64,000 nucleotides of DNA from Delphinapterus leucas (GCF_002288925.2 NW_022098067.1:862203-926202), one strand, 5' to 3'. Positions 12,361 through 26,299 are shown, counted from the first letter of the stretch. Program-made: numbers and translations. The notes: generated from the letters alone by a model not told the origin.

Positions 12361-13339
12361 CAATCTTAGGGTTATTCTCAAGCAAACTGACATAAATCTC
12401 TTTCATTCTTCCCAATCATCATGATTCATACACCTGCTGAGATGTATTTTTGTAGTACCCATGAGATATTTCTGAGATTTTAGCTTCTATTTAAATCTAC
12501 CCAATGAACACTATTGTTCAACTTTATACTCTGTTCCACCATCTAACATTTGAAGGCTTGTTTCATTTTCTCTTAAGATCTTGAACTTTAAAAGTAATTT
12601 TATTAAAATTACATTGTTTACTTTTCTTTCATTTTCTGACGTGTCTTAATCTATTTTGCAAGGTTCTGCAATACTTTGCATTCCTGAGAAGGGAATCTCT
12701 TTTTTTCCCCCAACTCAGTAACTTTCACAGTCATTACTGCAATGTTTTACACATACTGGGTACTCCGTAAAAATATTCATAGGAAAAGTTACATAAACAA
12801 AATTGAAAAAATAGTCTGTATGTGGTCAAAAACCTCCAGCATCCCTATTTTCATGTACTATACTCAGCTAGAAGAGCTACCTTACAGGTATTTTTTATTC
12901 ATATTCTTTAATTTATTCATCATTTGGTGAATGGTTATTGAATTTTTATTATGTGCCATTCATTGCTCTGCCAATAAGAATCTCTACATTTAGTGGAGAT
13001 ATATAATAAATAAATACATTAAATTAGAATTGCATAGAAAAATACATCTTCGCCAAAACCCTGAGATTTAAGATTAACATACAGTCAAACTTTAAATTGG
13101 ATTATCACCATTATAGAATGAACTTAGGGTATAGTATATCTGAAATTTTATCCAATAAAATATAGCTATTACTATAGCAGTAGAATTACAGAATTTTAGG
13201 CGTCAGATTTTGTACAGGGACAATAATTTCTCAATACTGTCAGCTGATTACTTCTGCCTATAGTCAACTCTCTTGCACATTTGGAATACTAAACAGTAGT
13301 CTATGATGATTGGCAGTTTTATAGAAGCAATCCTATAAA

Positions 13340-14100
13340 CCATGCTATTTGTACTGCTTGCAGAAGATAAATCTTGGGTCTAGAAATGTGACAATATAGC
13401 AACATAATTGGCTTTCAAGATAACAAAGTCTTCTCTGAATTTTTATCTGCATCTCAGCTTTTATCACATGCATACCAATTTCAGCAGCTTCCTGGAGTAT
13501 CACAGTAAGAGGATCTTTACAGCAGAAAACATGCAGAGAATTTAAACTCTTAAGACAAGTTTGGGTTTTTGAAGAACTGGCAGGTTCTAGCAAACAAATT
13601 ACTTTCCCTGAAAGTAACCGGTGATTGTTAGTAACATCTGCTATGTTGGTACCCTTATTTTCAAAACACTGTTTCAAGGCTTTCCTTGCTTTATACAGCC
13701 ATTTTTACCACTTAAAGTCTTCTATTACATCTGGTATGAACATAGTTTATTAGTATAAAACAAGACAATTGAAAAATGTCTTTTATGTCATATAGTTTTA
13801 TCTTTGGTTAAAGAAGAAGAATGAAAGTAGTTGACAATTTTTCTGCTATAGTCAATAAGTCTGTCCTATCAAATACTGTTATTATTTCTGAAAACCCAGT
13901 GGAAAGTTATGAACAAAACATGTGTACCTTTGATTCCTAAATCAGTCATAGTCCTCACCACTATTCCATTGCCAATGATAAGTGCATGCTGATTTTCCAT
14001 TCTATAATGTATCTTCTATCAGGTTCACTTTGTTGTTAGCTATTTGCAGCTGGAAAACTCTTCACTAGCAAGAAAAGCAGCGATTGGTTTCATTGTTAAT
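13340..14100 (-). pseudogene. Decayed hAT-family transposase
   Basis: Reading the - strand, an uninterrupted 110-codon segment (13677-13345) ends with LESQLCCYIVTFLDPRFIF. This matches the conserved hAT carboxy-terminal pattern in which a Leu-Asp-Pro-Arg-Phe motif follows an 'ATLL' segment. Further upstream on the same strand, after frame breaks, I can read a 'VHTRCN' segment like the hAT 'TRWNS' block, an 'RKIVNYF' segment, and an 'NGIVVRTMTDLGIKGTH' segment like the catalytic 'DNAANM...H' region. Stops separate the blocks, the catalytic Asp position is not clearly kept, and no terminal inverted repeats were found, so it is dead. It sits in a DYNC2H1 intron on the opposite strand to the gene. 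A non-autonomous relative or a domesticated hAT paralogue copy is possible. Confidence 0.68.
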
Positions 14101-15250
14101 TTACACATTGTCACACTTTAAAAGGACTTTAAGATATATATGCTTATCTAATTGTCTATTGCACATAATATTAAAGTAGAATATTTAATATTACTACCAA
14201 TAATATTAACTTGTTTGTGAATAGTAAAAATAGTTTAGGAAAATATATTTCAGTAACATGTTTTCTAGGAAGAACCTTGAACATAAGGGGTCTATAGCTT
14301 AAAGAAATCTCAAAACTCCTCATACTTCATGTCCTGAAAATGATTGTTAGTCTATATTAATGATTTTGTCAGGCTTTTTTTTAACCTCCACAAATTCGAA
14401 ACCTCAATGAAAAATTGTTCCTAAATAAATATTCCTTTTAATGTCTATTGTTTTGAAATTGTAAAAGTGAGAAAATAAATATTTGATGTATCTAATTTTT
14501 CTTTACTTTTTTCTTTTCTGTATTTTTAAAAATTGTTTATGCCTAGATTGGAGATGATTTATATTGGATTTTTTTGTAAATGATATTAGGACCTTGTTTC
14601 TCCTTGAGAAAATTCAAGATGGCAAAGCTAATATTTCATTGTTACTTCATTCTCACAAGATAGAAAGTATTCCCAACTAGAACTTGAAGGACTCATGTTA
14701 AATAAAACTAAGTAACCTACAATTAAATTTTGTTCTTAATAATAATTTTATTTAGTGTTGCAAATGCAAGTATGTCAAACAATTTTACAAAGGTCTGAAT
14801 TTCAAGATAACCAAATATGTATATTATTCTTCATATTAGTTAAATTTTTATTAATATTTCTTGACTAAAATGCTTCCAACATTTTTCCTTACACTTGTCT
14901 AGCTATTGTAGTCTCTCAATATTTGTAATAATTATCAATTTCTCTATTTATTGAACTCTAGAGTTCTTCATTTTCTTATATAAAATTAACAGTTTTCACG
15001 ATTATTTTTAAAACTTTACTCTTGCAATAATAAACTCTCATTTATAGTTTAGAGCAAGAGAATTTCAACCTATAGAGCACATAGGGAGTTATTTTCACTC
15101 CAAGTGGCATGTAAAATGCCCATTTATATGTGATAGTAAATAATCTAATATTTTAAATAAATCTAAATGTCATACCTTGTTGGCATTTGTAACATTGTTA
15201 CACTTATTAGATAGGGTAGTAACATCTGTGCTTATACACATATTTATATT
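14101..15250. other. AT-rich intron sequence, nothing recognised
   Basis: I see no coding pattern, RNA gene or identifiable repeat in this stretch; it is notably rich in A and T runs. Confidence 0.5.
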
Positions 15251-15259
15251 ATTCATTTC

Positions 15260-16170
15260 TGGGAATGTCAGGACATTTTTAAAGTAAGCATCTATTTATT
15301 GGGCCTACCAGAAGGCGAAGGCAAATAGTAGATCTTGATGAAATATTGAAGCCAAACTGAACTTTATATCTAATAAATATCAGTATGCTGTAGAGAAAAT
15401 TGATGTAGATTAAAGGAATTAGAAAGTTAATGGGTTGAAAAGGGTGACACTTCAGCATGAGTGATCCGGTAAGGCCACTTAGGAGGTGATATTTAAACAG
15501 AGACTTGAATGAAGTAAGAAAGCAAATCATGAACATATCTGAGGGAAAAACAGACGTAGGCAGGGAACAGGCTAACTAGTTAAGAGGTTATTGCAGTAAT
15601 CCAAGTGATAATATGGTGGTGTTATGGATTAGGGTGGTGGATGTGGAAATGAAGAAGTGCTAAGATTTTTATATCAGACCTGTGAATTTGGCTGTGGGAC
15701 ATGGGAGAGATGTAAAAAATAATTTCAAGGTTTTGGCCTGAGCAATCAACTGAATTTCTCACTGAGCTGAAGGATTCTGGTGATAAAGAAGATTTCCTAG
15801 GGAAGAGGAAGGTGGTCTTGCAAATTTAGAATTCTGATTTGAACATGTTTAGATAACTGTTAAACATCATGGTGGAAATGTCAGAAAAGTAAGTGACAGG
15901 AAACAGGTAGGAAGGAGTAGCAGATATAATATTGGGAATCATAAGCATACTGGTCTTTAAAACTATAGGATTGACCAAGTAATGGTCCTGAGTACACCCC
16001 AATATTGGGAATTCCAGGAAAGGAGGAGGAGTCAATGATGGACGCCAAGAAGTTATAGTCAGGAAGACAGAAGAAATACTGGGAGACTGTAGTGATTGAG
16101 AAGCCAAGAGAAGAAAGTGTTTTAAGAAGGTCAAAGTGTTTTAAAAAGGTCAAATACTATAGATGAAATT
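15260..16170 (-). repeat. L2 LINE, reverse orientation
   Basis: The + strand reads as reverse-complemented L2: 'taagaggttattgcagtaat', 'ttcaaggttttggcctgagc', 'tttgaacatgtttaga', 'gaatcataagcatactgg', 'gagaagccaagagaagaaag'. The two overlapping - strand open frames near 15826-16153 fall in it and are short relics at best. Confidence 0.75.
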
Positions 16171-16369
16171 AGACAATGTTTTTTTGTTATGAAGTGGCAC
16201 AGATAAATATCAATAGGATAATAGCTGGTGAGAAGAAGGACCAAGAGAGGGTATTTTTTGGTTTGGTTTGGTTTTTAGTGGGAACTATTTCACCATATCT
16301 GTATCCAATCTTTATCTTTCAAGTTTGCAAAGTTTTTAAATGTGTGTTCGTGTATCTCCCTCCTCCTAG

Positions 16370-16479
16370 AACTGGGTAGAGAGAGCTGAAAACCAGACTC
16401 TTCTCTCCGATACACTTGACCTATCAGAACTCTTCCACCCAGACACATTTCTCAATGCGCTTCGCCAGGAAACTGCAAG
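16370..16479 (+). CDS. DYNC2H1: DYNC2H1 coding exon (fourth from last)
   Basis: The exon opens at phase 0 with NWVERAE and reads on through LLSDTLDLSELFHPDTF and LNALRQETA. It closes with two bases, AG, of a split arginine codon completed by the next exon. The acceptor is strong ('gtatctccctcctcctag') and the donor is 'gtaaat'. Length is 110 nt, giving phase 2. The peptide directly continues the frame of the exon at 6049 (…ALAIQ then NWVERAE), matching the dynein-2 heavy-chain C-terminal domain. Just downstream, at 16786, begins the target duplication of a twin-primed L1. Confidence 0.95.
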
Positions 16480-16785
16480 GTAAATAGAATGAAATACTTA
16501 TTTGTCTGAGAGGGTAATTATACTTTGATTTGTTCACTTCTGATCACATTCCCTTGATTGTCAAGAAATAAATTTATTGTTGAATCCAGACAGTTGTGTT
16601 ATTTCTTAATACTTGACGTTTAATAACAGTAAACTTCTAGTTTAGAGAACACTGCTTTCAATTATGATGTGTTTTATATTAGAATTGAAAAAGGCAAAAC
16701 ATAATTTTTAAAATTTTGGTCATTTATTTATCTAGACCTATTGTGTCCAATATGGTAGGCAGAAGTCAAATGATGCTATTTAAAT

Positions 16786-16797
16786 TTAAATGATTTA
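16786..16797 (+). repeat. Target-site duplication, left copy, of twin-primed L1
   Basis: ttaaatgattta occurs here and again at 19764-19775, exactly flanking the composite L1. Confidence 0.9.
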
Positions 16798-16805
16798 TTC
16801 CTGAT

Positions 16806-17690
16806 ATTAGTGGATATGGTTTCAGTTTTTCACCATTCAGAATGATGTTGGCTGAGGGTTTGCCATATGTGGCCTGTATTATGTTGAGGTAAGTTCCCTC
16901 TGCCTACTTTCTGGAGAGACTTTATCATAAATGGGTGTTGAATTTTGTCAAAAGCTTTTTCTGCATCTGTTGAGATGATCGTATGGTTTTTCTCCTTCAA
17001 TTTGTTAATATGGTGTATCACATTGATTGATTTGCGTATATTGAAGAATCCTTGCATTCCTGGGATAAACCCCACTTGATCATGGTGTATGATCCTTTTA
17101 ATGTGCTGCTGGATTCTGTTTGCTAGTATTTTGGTGGATATTTTTGCATCTATATTTACCAGTGTTATTGGCCTGTAGTTTTCTTTTTTTGTGACATCTT
17201 TGTCTGGTTTTGGTATCAGGGCCTCATAGAATGAGATTAGGAGTGTTCCTCTCTTTGCTATATTTTGGAAGAGTTTGAGAAGGATAGTATTCACCTGTAA
17301 AGCCATCTGGTCCTGGTCTTTTCTTTGTTGGAAGATTAATCACAGTTTGTTGGAAGATTTTTAACACAGTTTCAATTTCAGTGCTTGTGATTGGCCCATT
17401 TATATTTTCTATTTCTTCCTGGTTCAGCCTCAGAAGGTTGTACTTCTCGAAGAATTTGTCCATTTCTTCCAGTTGTCCATTTTACTAGTATATAATTGAT
17501 TGTAATAATCTCTCATGATCCTTTGTATTTCTGCAGTGTCAGTTGTTACTTCTTTTTCATTTCTAATTCTATTGATTTGAATCTTCTCCCTTTTTTTCTT
17601 GAAGAGTCTGGCTAATGGTTTATCAATTTTATTTATCTTCTTAAAGAACCAGCTTTTAGTTTTATTGATCTTTGCTATCGTTTCTATCAC
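16806..17690 (-). pseudogene. L1 ORF2 fragment: endonuclease-RT linker and RT fingers/palm (inverted piece)
   Basis: Three overlapping - strand frames (17690-17430, 17463-17224, 17306-16830) cover consecutive parts of L1 ORF2p: 'NKIDKPLARLFKKKREKIQI', then '[17 protein letters not shown]', then '[20 protein letters not shown]', '[20 protein letters not shown]' and '[16 protein letters not shown]'. Frame changes between pieces mark at least two indels. The reading direction is opposite to the rest of the element because of the inversion. Confidence 0.9.
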
Positions 17691-19290
<1,600 letters not shown>

Positions 19291-19763
19291 CGAAATTGAG
19301 TTGTTTGTAGTAAGGTGGATGGACCTAGAGACTGTCATACAGAATGAAGTAAGTCAGAAAGAGAAAAACAAATACCATATGCTAAGGCATATATATGGAA
19401 TCTAAAAAAAATAGTTCTGAAGAACCTAGGGGCACAACTAAAATAATGTCACAGACATAGAGAATGGACTTGAGGACACAGGGATGGGGAAGGGTAAGCT
19501 GGGATGAAGTGAAAGAGTGGCATGGACATATATACACTACCAAATTTAAAATAGCTAGTGGGAAGCAGCCTCATAGCACAGGGAGATCAGCTCCCTGCTT
19601 TGTGACCACCTAGAGGGGTGGGATAGGGAGGGTGGGAGGGAGATGCAAGAGGTAGGGGATATGGGGATATATGTATACATATAGCTGATTCACTTTGTTA
19701 TACAGCAGCAACTAACACAACGTTGTAATGCAATTGTACGCCAATGAAGATGTAAAAAAAAAA

Positions 19764-19775
19764 TTAAATGATTTA
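19764..19775 (+). repeat. Target-site duplication, right copy, of twin-primed L1
   Basis: ttaaatgattta, identical to 16786-16797, directly follows the A-tract of the L1. Confidence 0.9.
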
Positions 19776-20223
19776 AAGTTAAAATGGATTAAGGAGACTA
19801 GATGGTTGCATAAGAGGATGTGACCCTCATCTTCTCCCCTGAACAAACCCGAAATACATCTACAGGAGGAGCATTTCTCAGTGAAAACTAACTGGAACTG
19901 GTAGAAGGACTCCTTTAAAACCGAGGCTGTAAGAAGAATACACATGTAATCAGGTAGGAAGGGAAGAAAAGCAATCAAATTAGGAGCTGTGCCCCAGAGA
20001 GGGGACTCAGAGGAAAAGGGTGATTATATGGTCAGACCCTAGCCCTGGGGAGTGAGTGGGTCAAGCCACAGACTAGGCATCCCAGTCCTGGGGTCCTACA
20101 TGGAGGAAATAAGCCCCCTCACTGGTTGGAGGAACACTGTGACAGATAGAAGGGCTGGGAGAATCCTGGGCTCCATTCAAGAGGAGTGTGTGTGCACTGG
20201 CTAGCCTCTGGGGCAAGGTGGAG

Positions 20224-20775
20224 AGAGGTCTGCTCTAATAGCTGCTGAGTTTCCCGTGACTGCCTCCTCATACACCCCAGACTGAGCTAAGCAAAAGCTC
20301 TGGCCCCTCTTAGTCCATGCCACAGTATGGCACTGGATCTGGGGTGGCCAGGACCAGGGAAAAGACTTGACTTTGGGATGCAGAGGTGATTTAGTCCCAG
20401 GGTGGACCCTGGGTGGGCTGTGGTGGCCATTGTTGGCACTTACTCAAGTGGTGCCCTAGAAGCAGTCCAGAGGGCAGCCGCTGTACACCACAGCTCAACC
20501 CACCACCTTGCCCCAGTATACACAGAGAAACCACAGAGGCCCTGCCTCCCCTTTGGGGCACAGAGGAGGTTGGAGATAGTGATCAGTTGTGAGAGACAAA
20601 GAGGTCTTGCCCCCACGGCAGGGAAGAGAGGTCTGCTCTAGTGGCTGCCTGTTTTCCTCCAACCGCCTCATCATGTGCCTCAGCTCAAGCTAAGCAAATG
20701 GTTGGGCCCCACTTAGTCCATGCCACAGCACAGCCCTTGATCTGGGGCAGCTGTGACCAGGGAAAAGACTCAACC
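20224..20775 (+). repeat. Internal duplication in the L1 5' UTR
   Basis: A block of about 145 bp at 20224-20370 (starting agaggtctgctcta and including ttagtccatgccacag and accagggaaaagact) recurs at 20627-20772 with scattered changes, offset by 403 bp. I read this as two 5'-UTR monomer-like units, as known for some rodent L1 promoters. The extent of homology between the blocks was not determined. Confidence 0.7.
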
Positions 20776-21229
20776 ATGGTCTGTGGCTGAGCAGAACCAC
20801 AGATGCCTGCACAGACAGCACATTGGACTGCTGTATGTACATGAGCCTCACTTGATTCAGCACTCCCCTCCTGGGACAAAATTCCTGGTGTGGGGAGTGG
20901 GGAAAACCCACACTTAAAGGAAATGGAGCCAGTTCGAGCCTGACACACAGGTCTTCTTCTGCAGCAACATGGGATCAGACCCCGACCCTGGGAGGGCAGT
21001 GATGGTTACTGACCAGAGAAGAAGCCTTGCCTCACATCCCAGGCCAGCTCTGTCTCCAGCCCCACCACTTACCAAGGCGATAGCTGCCAGCACACTCTGA
21101 GGAAAGACATGACTGGCATCCACATCAAATCCAGCCCTCCCACCAAAGGCACTGAACATGTGTAGTCAGCATAGAGACACTCAAACATAAGAACACCCCT
21201 TTAAGATGAAATAGGTAACTGTTTCACCT

Positions 21230-22119
21230 AAATTCATAGAGGCAGAGAAAGTTAAGTCTAAAATAATGAAAAGGCAGAGGAACTACTCTCAATTGAAAGA
21301 TCAAGAGAAAAAATAATGAAAGAGAAATAAACAATTTACCAGATAAAGAGTTAGACACATTGGTAGTGAAAATGTTACTTGAATTAGGAAAAAGAATTGA
21401 TCTAAAAAATGAACATGTTCTCAAGGATCTAGAAAATATAAAGATCCAGTCAAAAATAAATAATTTAATAGCTGAAATAACACATTAGAAGGAATGAATA
21501 GCAGACTAAGTGATATAGAAGAATGCATAAGTGATCTGGAAGACAGAATAATGGAAACCATCCAATCAGAGCACCAGGAGAAAAAAAAAAATTTTTTTTA
21601 AAAGCAGTCTAAGAAACATGTCTGATAACATTAAGTGTCCCAACTTTCGCATTTTAGTGGTTCCAGAAAAAGAAGAGAGAGAGAAGGAGAGTGAAAATGT
21701 ATTTGAGGAAATTGTGTCTGAAAACTTCAGAAACCTGAAGAAGGAAATAGATATCTAGGTACAGGAAGTACAGAGGGTCTCAAACAAGATGAACCCAAAC
21801 AGACCCACACCAAGATATATCATAATTAAAATGGAAAAATTTAAAAATAGAGAATTCTAAAGGCAGCAAGAAAAAAATAGAGAGCCATACACAAGGGAAT
21901 CCCCGTAAGGCTATCAACTGATTTCTCTGCAGAAACATTGCAGGCCAGAAAGGATATATTTAAAGTCCTGAAAAGGAAACACCTGCAAGCTAGGATACTC
22001 TACCCAATAAAATTATCATTTAGAATAGAAAAAGAGATAAAGAATTTCTCAGACAAGCAAAAACTAAAAGAATTCATCAATACTAAACCTACCCTAAAAG
22101 AACTGTTGAAGGATCTCTA
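21230..22119 (+). pseudogene. L1 ORF1 (RNA-binding protein) relic
   Basis: The 3' part has an open stretch (21938-22119) reading RKDIFKVLKRKHLQAR, LSFRIEKEIKNFSDKQK and TKPTLKELLKDL before TAA. This is the C-terminal domain of the L1 ORF1 nucleic-acid chaperone. The upstream coiled-coil half is scattered over frames with stops. ORF1p normally trimerises and coats L1 RNA; this copy cannot. Confidence 0.8.
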
Positions 22120-23493
22120 AATGGAAAATAAGTAAGAATCTATAGGAAATGGAAAATCCCAGTAAGAAAGATAAATATATAGTAAATGTTGAAGATCACT
22201 TAAATAAGTCAGTACATAGATTAAAAGACAAAAAGTGTAAAAGCAACTATAACTACGACAAACAGCTAAGGGATAAACATGAAGATGTAAAATATGACAC
22301 AAAAAACAAAAATGTCAGGGAGGGTAGTAAAAATGTATATCTTTTAAAATGGTTTGAACTTAAATGACTGTCAGTTTAAATCAAGTAGATATAATTATGG
22401 GTCAACACACATGAACCTAGGGTAGCCACAAATCAAAAACCTACAATACATACACAAAAACTAAAAAGAAAGGAACACAAGCATAGTACTAAAGAAAATT
22501 GTCTAACCACTAGAGAAGAAACAAAGATGTGAACAGAAAAAGCTACAAAAGCAGCCAGAAAACAAGTAATAAAATGGCAATACATACATATCTATTAATA
22601 ATTACTTTAAATGTCAATGGACTAATGCTCTAATTAAGTGGCTTATTGGATACAAGAACAAGACCCTTCAATATGCTGCCTGTAAGAGACTCACTTAAGG
22701 GCTAAAGATACACACAGACTGAAAGCGAACAGGTGCAAAAAAGATATTTCATGCAAACAGAAGCAACAAGAAAGTGGGGGTAGCAAAACTGATGTCAGAC
22801 AAAATAGATGTTAAAACAAAGGCTATAACAAAAGACAAAGAAGGGCATTATATAATGATAGAAGGATCAATACAAGAAGAGGATATTACACTCGTTAACG
22901 TATATGCACCCAATACAGGAGCACCTAAATATATGAAGCAAATACTAACAGATATGACGGGATAACTTGACAATAATACAATAATAGTAGGGGACTTTAA
23001 TACCCAACTGACATCAATGGACAGATCATCCAGAAAGAAAATCAAAAAGACAACAGAGGTCTTAAATGACACAATAGAACATTTGCACATAATTGATACC
23101 TACAGGACATTATATCCAAAAACAGGAGAATACACATTCTTTTCAAGAGCATATGGGATATTCTTCATGAGAGCTCACATACTAGATCACAAAACAAGCA
23201 TCAGTAATTTAAGAGGATAGAAATTATATCAGGCATCTTTTTTCTGACCACAATGGTACGAAGCTAGAAATCAACTTCAGAAAGAAAAATGGGAAAAGAA
23301 CAAACATATAGAGACTAAACAACATGCTACTAAAAAACCAATAGGTCAATGAGGAAATCAAAGAGGAAATCAGAAAATACCTTGAGACAAATGAAAATGG
23401 AAACAAAACACTCGAAAATCTATGGGATGCATCAAAAGCAGTTCTAAGAGTTGATACTGATACAGGCCTTCCTCAAGAAACAAGAAAAATCTC

Positions 23494-23708
23494 GGGCTTC
23501 CCTGGTGGCGCAGTGGTTGAGAGTCTGCCTGCCGATGCAGGGGGCACGAGTTCGTGCCCTGGTCCGGGAAGATCCCACATGCCGCAGAGCGGCTAGGCCT
23601 GTGAGCCATGGCCGCTGAGCCTGTGCTTCCAGAGCCTGTGCTCCGCAACGGGAGAGGCCACAACAGTGAGAGGCCCGCATACCGCAAAAAAAAAAAAAAA
23701 AAAAAAAA
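23494..23708 (+). mobile_element. Cetacean tRNA-derived SINE (CHR type)
   Basis: The unit begins 'gggcttccctggtggcgcag' and contains tRNA-like A and B boxes ('gtggttgagagtc', 'gagttcgtgccct'). It continues with the family-specific body ending 'gaggcccgcataccgc' and a long A-tail. It is inserted in L1 ORF2 with a near-identical duplication of the L1 target (aaaaatctc / aaaaacctc). Low divergence from the other copies here implies a younger age than the host L1. Confidence 0.93.
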
Positions 23709-25326
23709 CCTCAAATAAACAACCTAACATACCACCTAAAAGAATTAGAAAAAGAAGAATTAGCAAAGCCCAAAATCAGCAGAGGAAAGGAAATAATAGA
23801 GATCAGAAGGGAAATAAGTAAAATAGACATAAGAAGAAAACAATAGAAATGATTAATGAAACCAAGAGCTGGGTTTCTAAAAAGATAAACAAAATTGATA
23901 AACCTTTATCCACGCTCACCAAGAACAAAAGAGAAGACCCAAAATAATAAGAAATGAAAGAGGAGAAATAACAACCAATACCACAGAGATTAAAAAAAAA
24001 AAAATCACAGGAGAATACTACCAACAGTTATATGCCAACAAATTGGACAACCTAGAAGAAATGGATGAATTTCTAGAAGTATACAGCCTGCCAAGACTGA
24101 CTTAAGAAGAAATAGATGATTTCAATAGACCAGTCACTAGTAGTGAAATTAAATTTGTAATAAAAATACTCCCAGCCAGCAAAAGTCCAGGACTAGGTGG
24201 CTTCACAGGGGAATTCTACCAAACATATAAAGAAGAACTAATACCTGTCCTCTAAATCTATTCCCCAAATTCAAGAGGATAGAACATTCCCAAATTCATT
24301 CTACAAGGCCACCATTTCTCTGATAACCAAAAGCAGCCAAAGACTACTACAAGAAAGAAAATTACAGGCCAATTGATGAATATAGGATGTAAAAATCCTT
24401 AACAAAATATTAGCAAACCAAATCTAACAATATATAAAAAGGCTCATACACCGTGAAAAAATGGGATTTATTACAGAGTCGCAAGGATGGCTCAACATTT
24501 GCAAATCAATTAATGTGATACACCACATTACCACAAGAAAAGGCACAAATCAAATTATCATCTCAATAGATGCAGAAAAAGCATTTAACAAAATTCAACA
24601 TCTGTTCGTGATAAAAACTCTCATCAAAGTGGATATAGAGAGAACATACCTCAACATAGTAAAGGTCATTTATGACAGACCTATAGCCAGCATCATACTC
24701 AGTGGTGAAACAATGAAAGCCTTCTTCTAAATTCAGGAACAAGACAAGGATGCCCACTCTCACTACTTCTATTTAACATATTATTTGAAGTCCTAGCCAC
24801 AGTAATCAGACAAGAAAGAAATAAAAGGCATCCATATTAGAAGGGAAGAGTTAAAACTTTCACTATTTGCAGATGACATGATACTGTATATATAGAAAAC
24901 CCTCAAGTCTCCACCCAAAAACTATTAAAACTAATAAATGAATTCAGCAAAGTTACACGATACAAGATTAATATACAGAAATCTATTATGTTTCTATACA
25001 ATAATAATGAGCTATCAAAAAGAAAAAGTCAAAAAAAATGTTTAAAGTCACATCAAAAAGAATACCTAGGAATAAAGTTAACCAAGGAGGTGAAAGACCT
25101 ATGATCTGAAAAGCATAAAACATTGATGAAGGAAACTGAAGATTCCAAACAATGGAAAGATATTTGTTGTTCTTATGATTTTGTTAAAATGAATATACTA
25201 CCAAAAACAATCTACAAATTTAATGCAGTCCCTATCAAAATACTCATGACACTTTTCATGGAACTAGAACAAGTGATCCTAAAATTGAAATGGAACCACA
25301 AAAGACTCCAAATTGCCAAAGAAATC

Positions 25327-25440
25327 TTTTTTTTTTTTTTTTGGGTATGCCACTCGGTATGCAGGATCTTACTTCCCTGACCAGGATTGAACCTATTCCC
25401 CCCTACAGAGTCTTAACCACTGGACTGCCAGGGAAGTCCC
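25327..25440 (-). mobile_element. Older cetartiodactyl tRNA-SINE (CHR-1-like), short
   Basis: A T-run at the left and 'actggactgccagggaagtc' at the right show the reverse orientation. It is flanked by tgccaaagaaatc (25314-25326) and tgccaaagcaatc (25441-25453), a 13-bp duplication with one mismatch. It is nested in the 3' half of the older L1 ORF2. Confidence 0.9.
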
Positions 25441-26299
25441 TGCCAAAGCAATCTTGATAAAAAAGAACAAAGCTGGAGATATCATCCTTCTAGACTTCAT
25501 ACTATTCTGCAAACCTACAGTAATCAAAACAGCATGCTACTGGCACAAAAACAGACACATAGATCAATGGAACAGATTAGAGAGCCCAGAAATAAACCCC
25601 CACACCTGTGATCAATTAATACACAACAAAGGAGGCAAGAATATACAGTGGAGAAAAGACCGTCTGTTCAATAAGTGACATTGGGAAATCTGGACATCTA
25701 CATGTAAAACAATGAGATTAGAACATTACCTCACACCATATTCAAAATAAACCCAAAATGGATTAAACTTCTAAATGTTAGACATGAAACCATAAAACTC
25801 CTAGAAGAGAACATAGGCAGAACACTCTTTGACATAAATCATAGCAATAGTTTTTGGATCTGTCTCCTAAGGCAAAAGAAATAAAAGTAAAAATAAACAA
25901 ATTGGACCTAAGAAAACTTAAAAGCTTTGCACAACAAAGGAAACCATCAGCAAAATGAAAATACAGCCTAAGGAATGGGAGAAAATATTTGCAAATAATG
26001 CAGCTGACAAGGAGTTAATAACCAAAATATACAAACAACTCATACAACGTAATATCAAAAGAAACAAGCAATCCCATCATCGTGAAGCAATAGCAATAAT
26101 GACTTCAAAACTCCCTTCACATGTGATTTATGTAAAAGCGTATTTCCCCCTTGAACCTTCTCCCCTCTTTCCATCCTGCTTACACCACACAAATCCAAGT
26201 GGTCCTACTATAAAGTCAGATGGAAAAACCCTGGTCTGTATCAGGAAGAAAAGGACTGCTAACACCACCTGCTATTAAAATTCTTTAATAGCACCCCCC

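Larger units (their letters stand above)
19787..26080 (+). mobile_element. Older near-full-length LINE-1, 3'-truncated, with two SINEs nested
   Basis: It starts just after the younger L1's target duplication with a 5'-UTR-like opening ('aatacatctacaggaggagc', 'ctggaactggtagaaggact'). It then has a GC-richer 5' UTR to about 21200, a broken ORF1 (about 21230-22119), an inter-ORF spacer and a broken ORF2 (about 22590-26080). It stops inside the C-terminal part of ORF2 with no 3' UTR or poly(A). Two SINEs (23494-23708, 25327-25440) interrupt ORF2 with their own target duplications. The sequence resembles mammalian L1M-type elements. All frames are damaged. Confidence 0.88.
22590..26080 (+). pseudogene. 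L1 ORF2 (endonuclease-reverse transcriptase) relic, interrupted by two SINEs
   Basis: The endonuclease region is visible at 22774-23220 ('VNVYAPNTGAPKYMKQIL', then the 'VGDFNT' box in another frame near 22985). The RT region is at about 24400-24900 ('DAEKAFNKIQH', '[10 protein letters not shown]'-type sequence near 24740, 'LFADDMI' near 24860). The C-terminal region runs 25123-26080 ('[14 protein letters not shown]', '[12 protein letters not shown]', 'KEWEKIFANNAADK'). Several stops and frame changes exist besides the SINE insertions. The element ends before the usual cysteine-rich C-terminus is complete. Confidence 0.87.

Noticed and set aside
20402..21159. Several open frames of 66-87 codons in a GC-richer island
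   Set aside because: The region is the 5' UTR of the older L1; no domain is visible.
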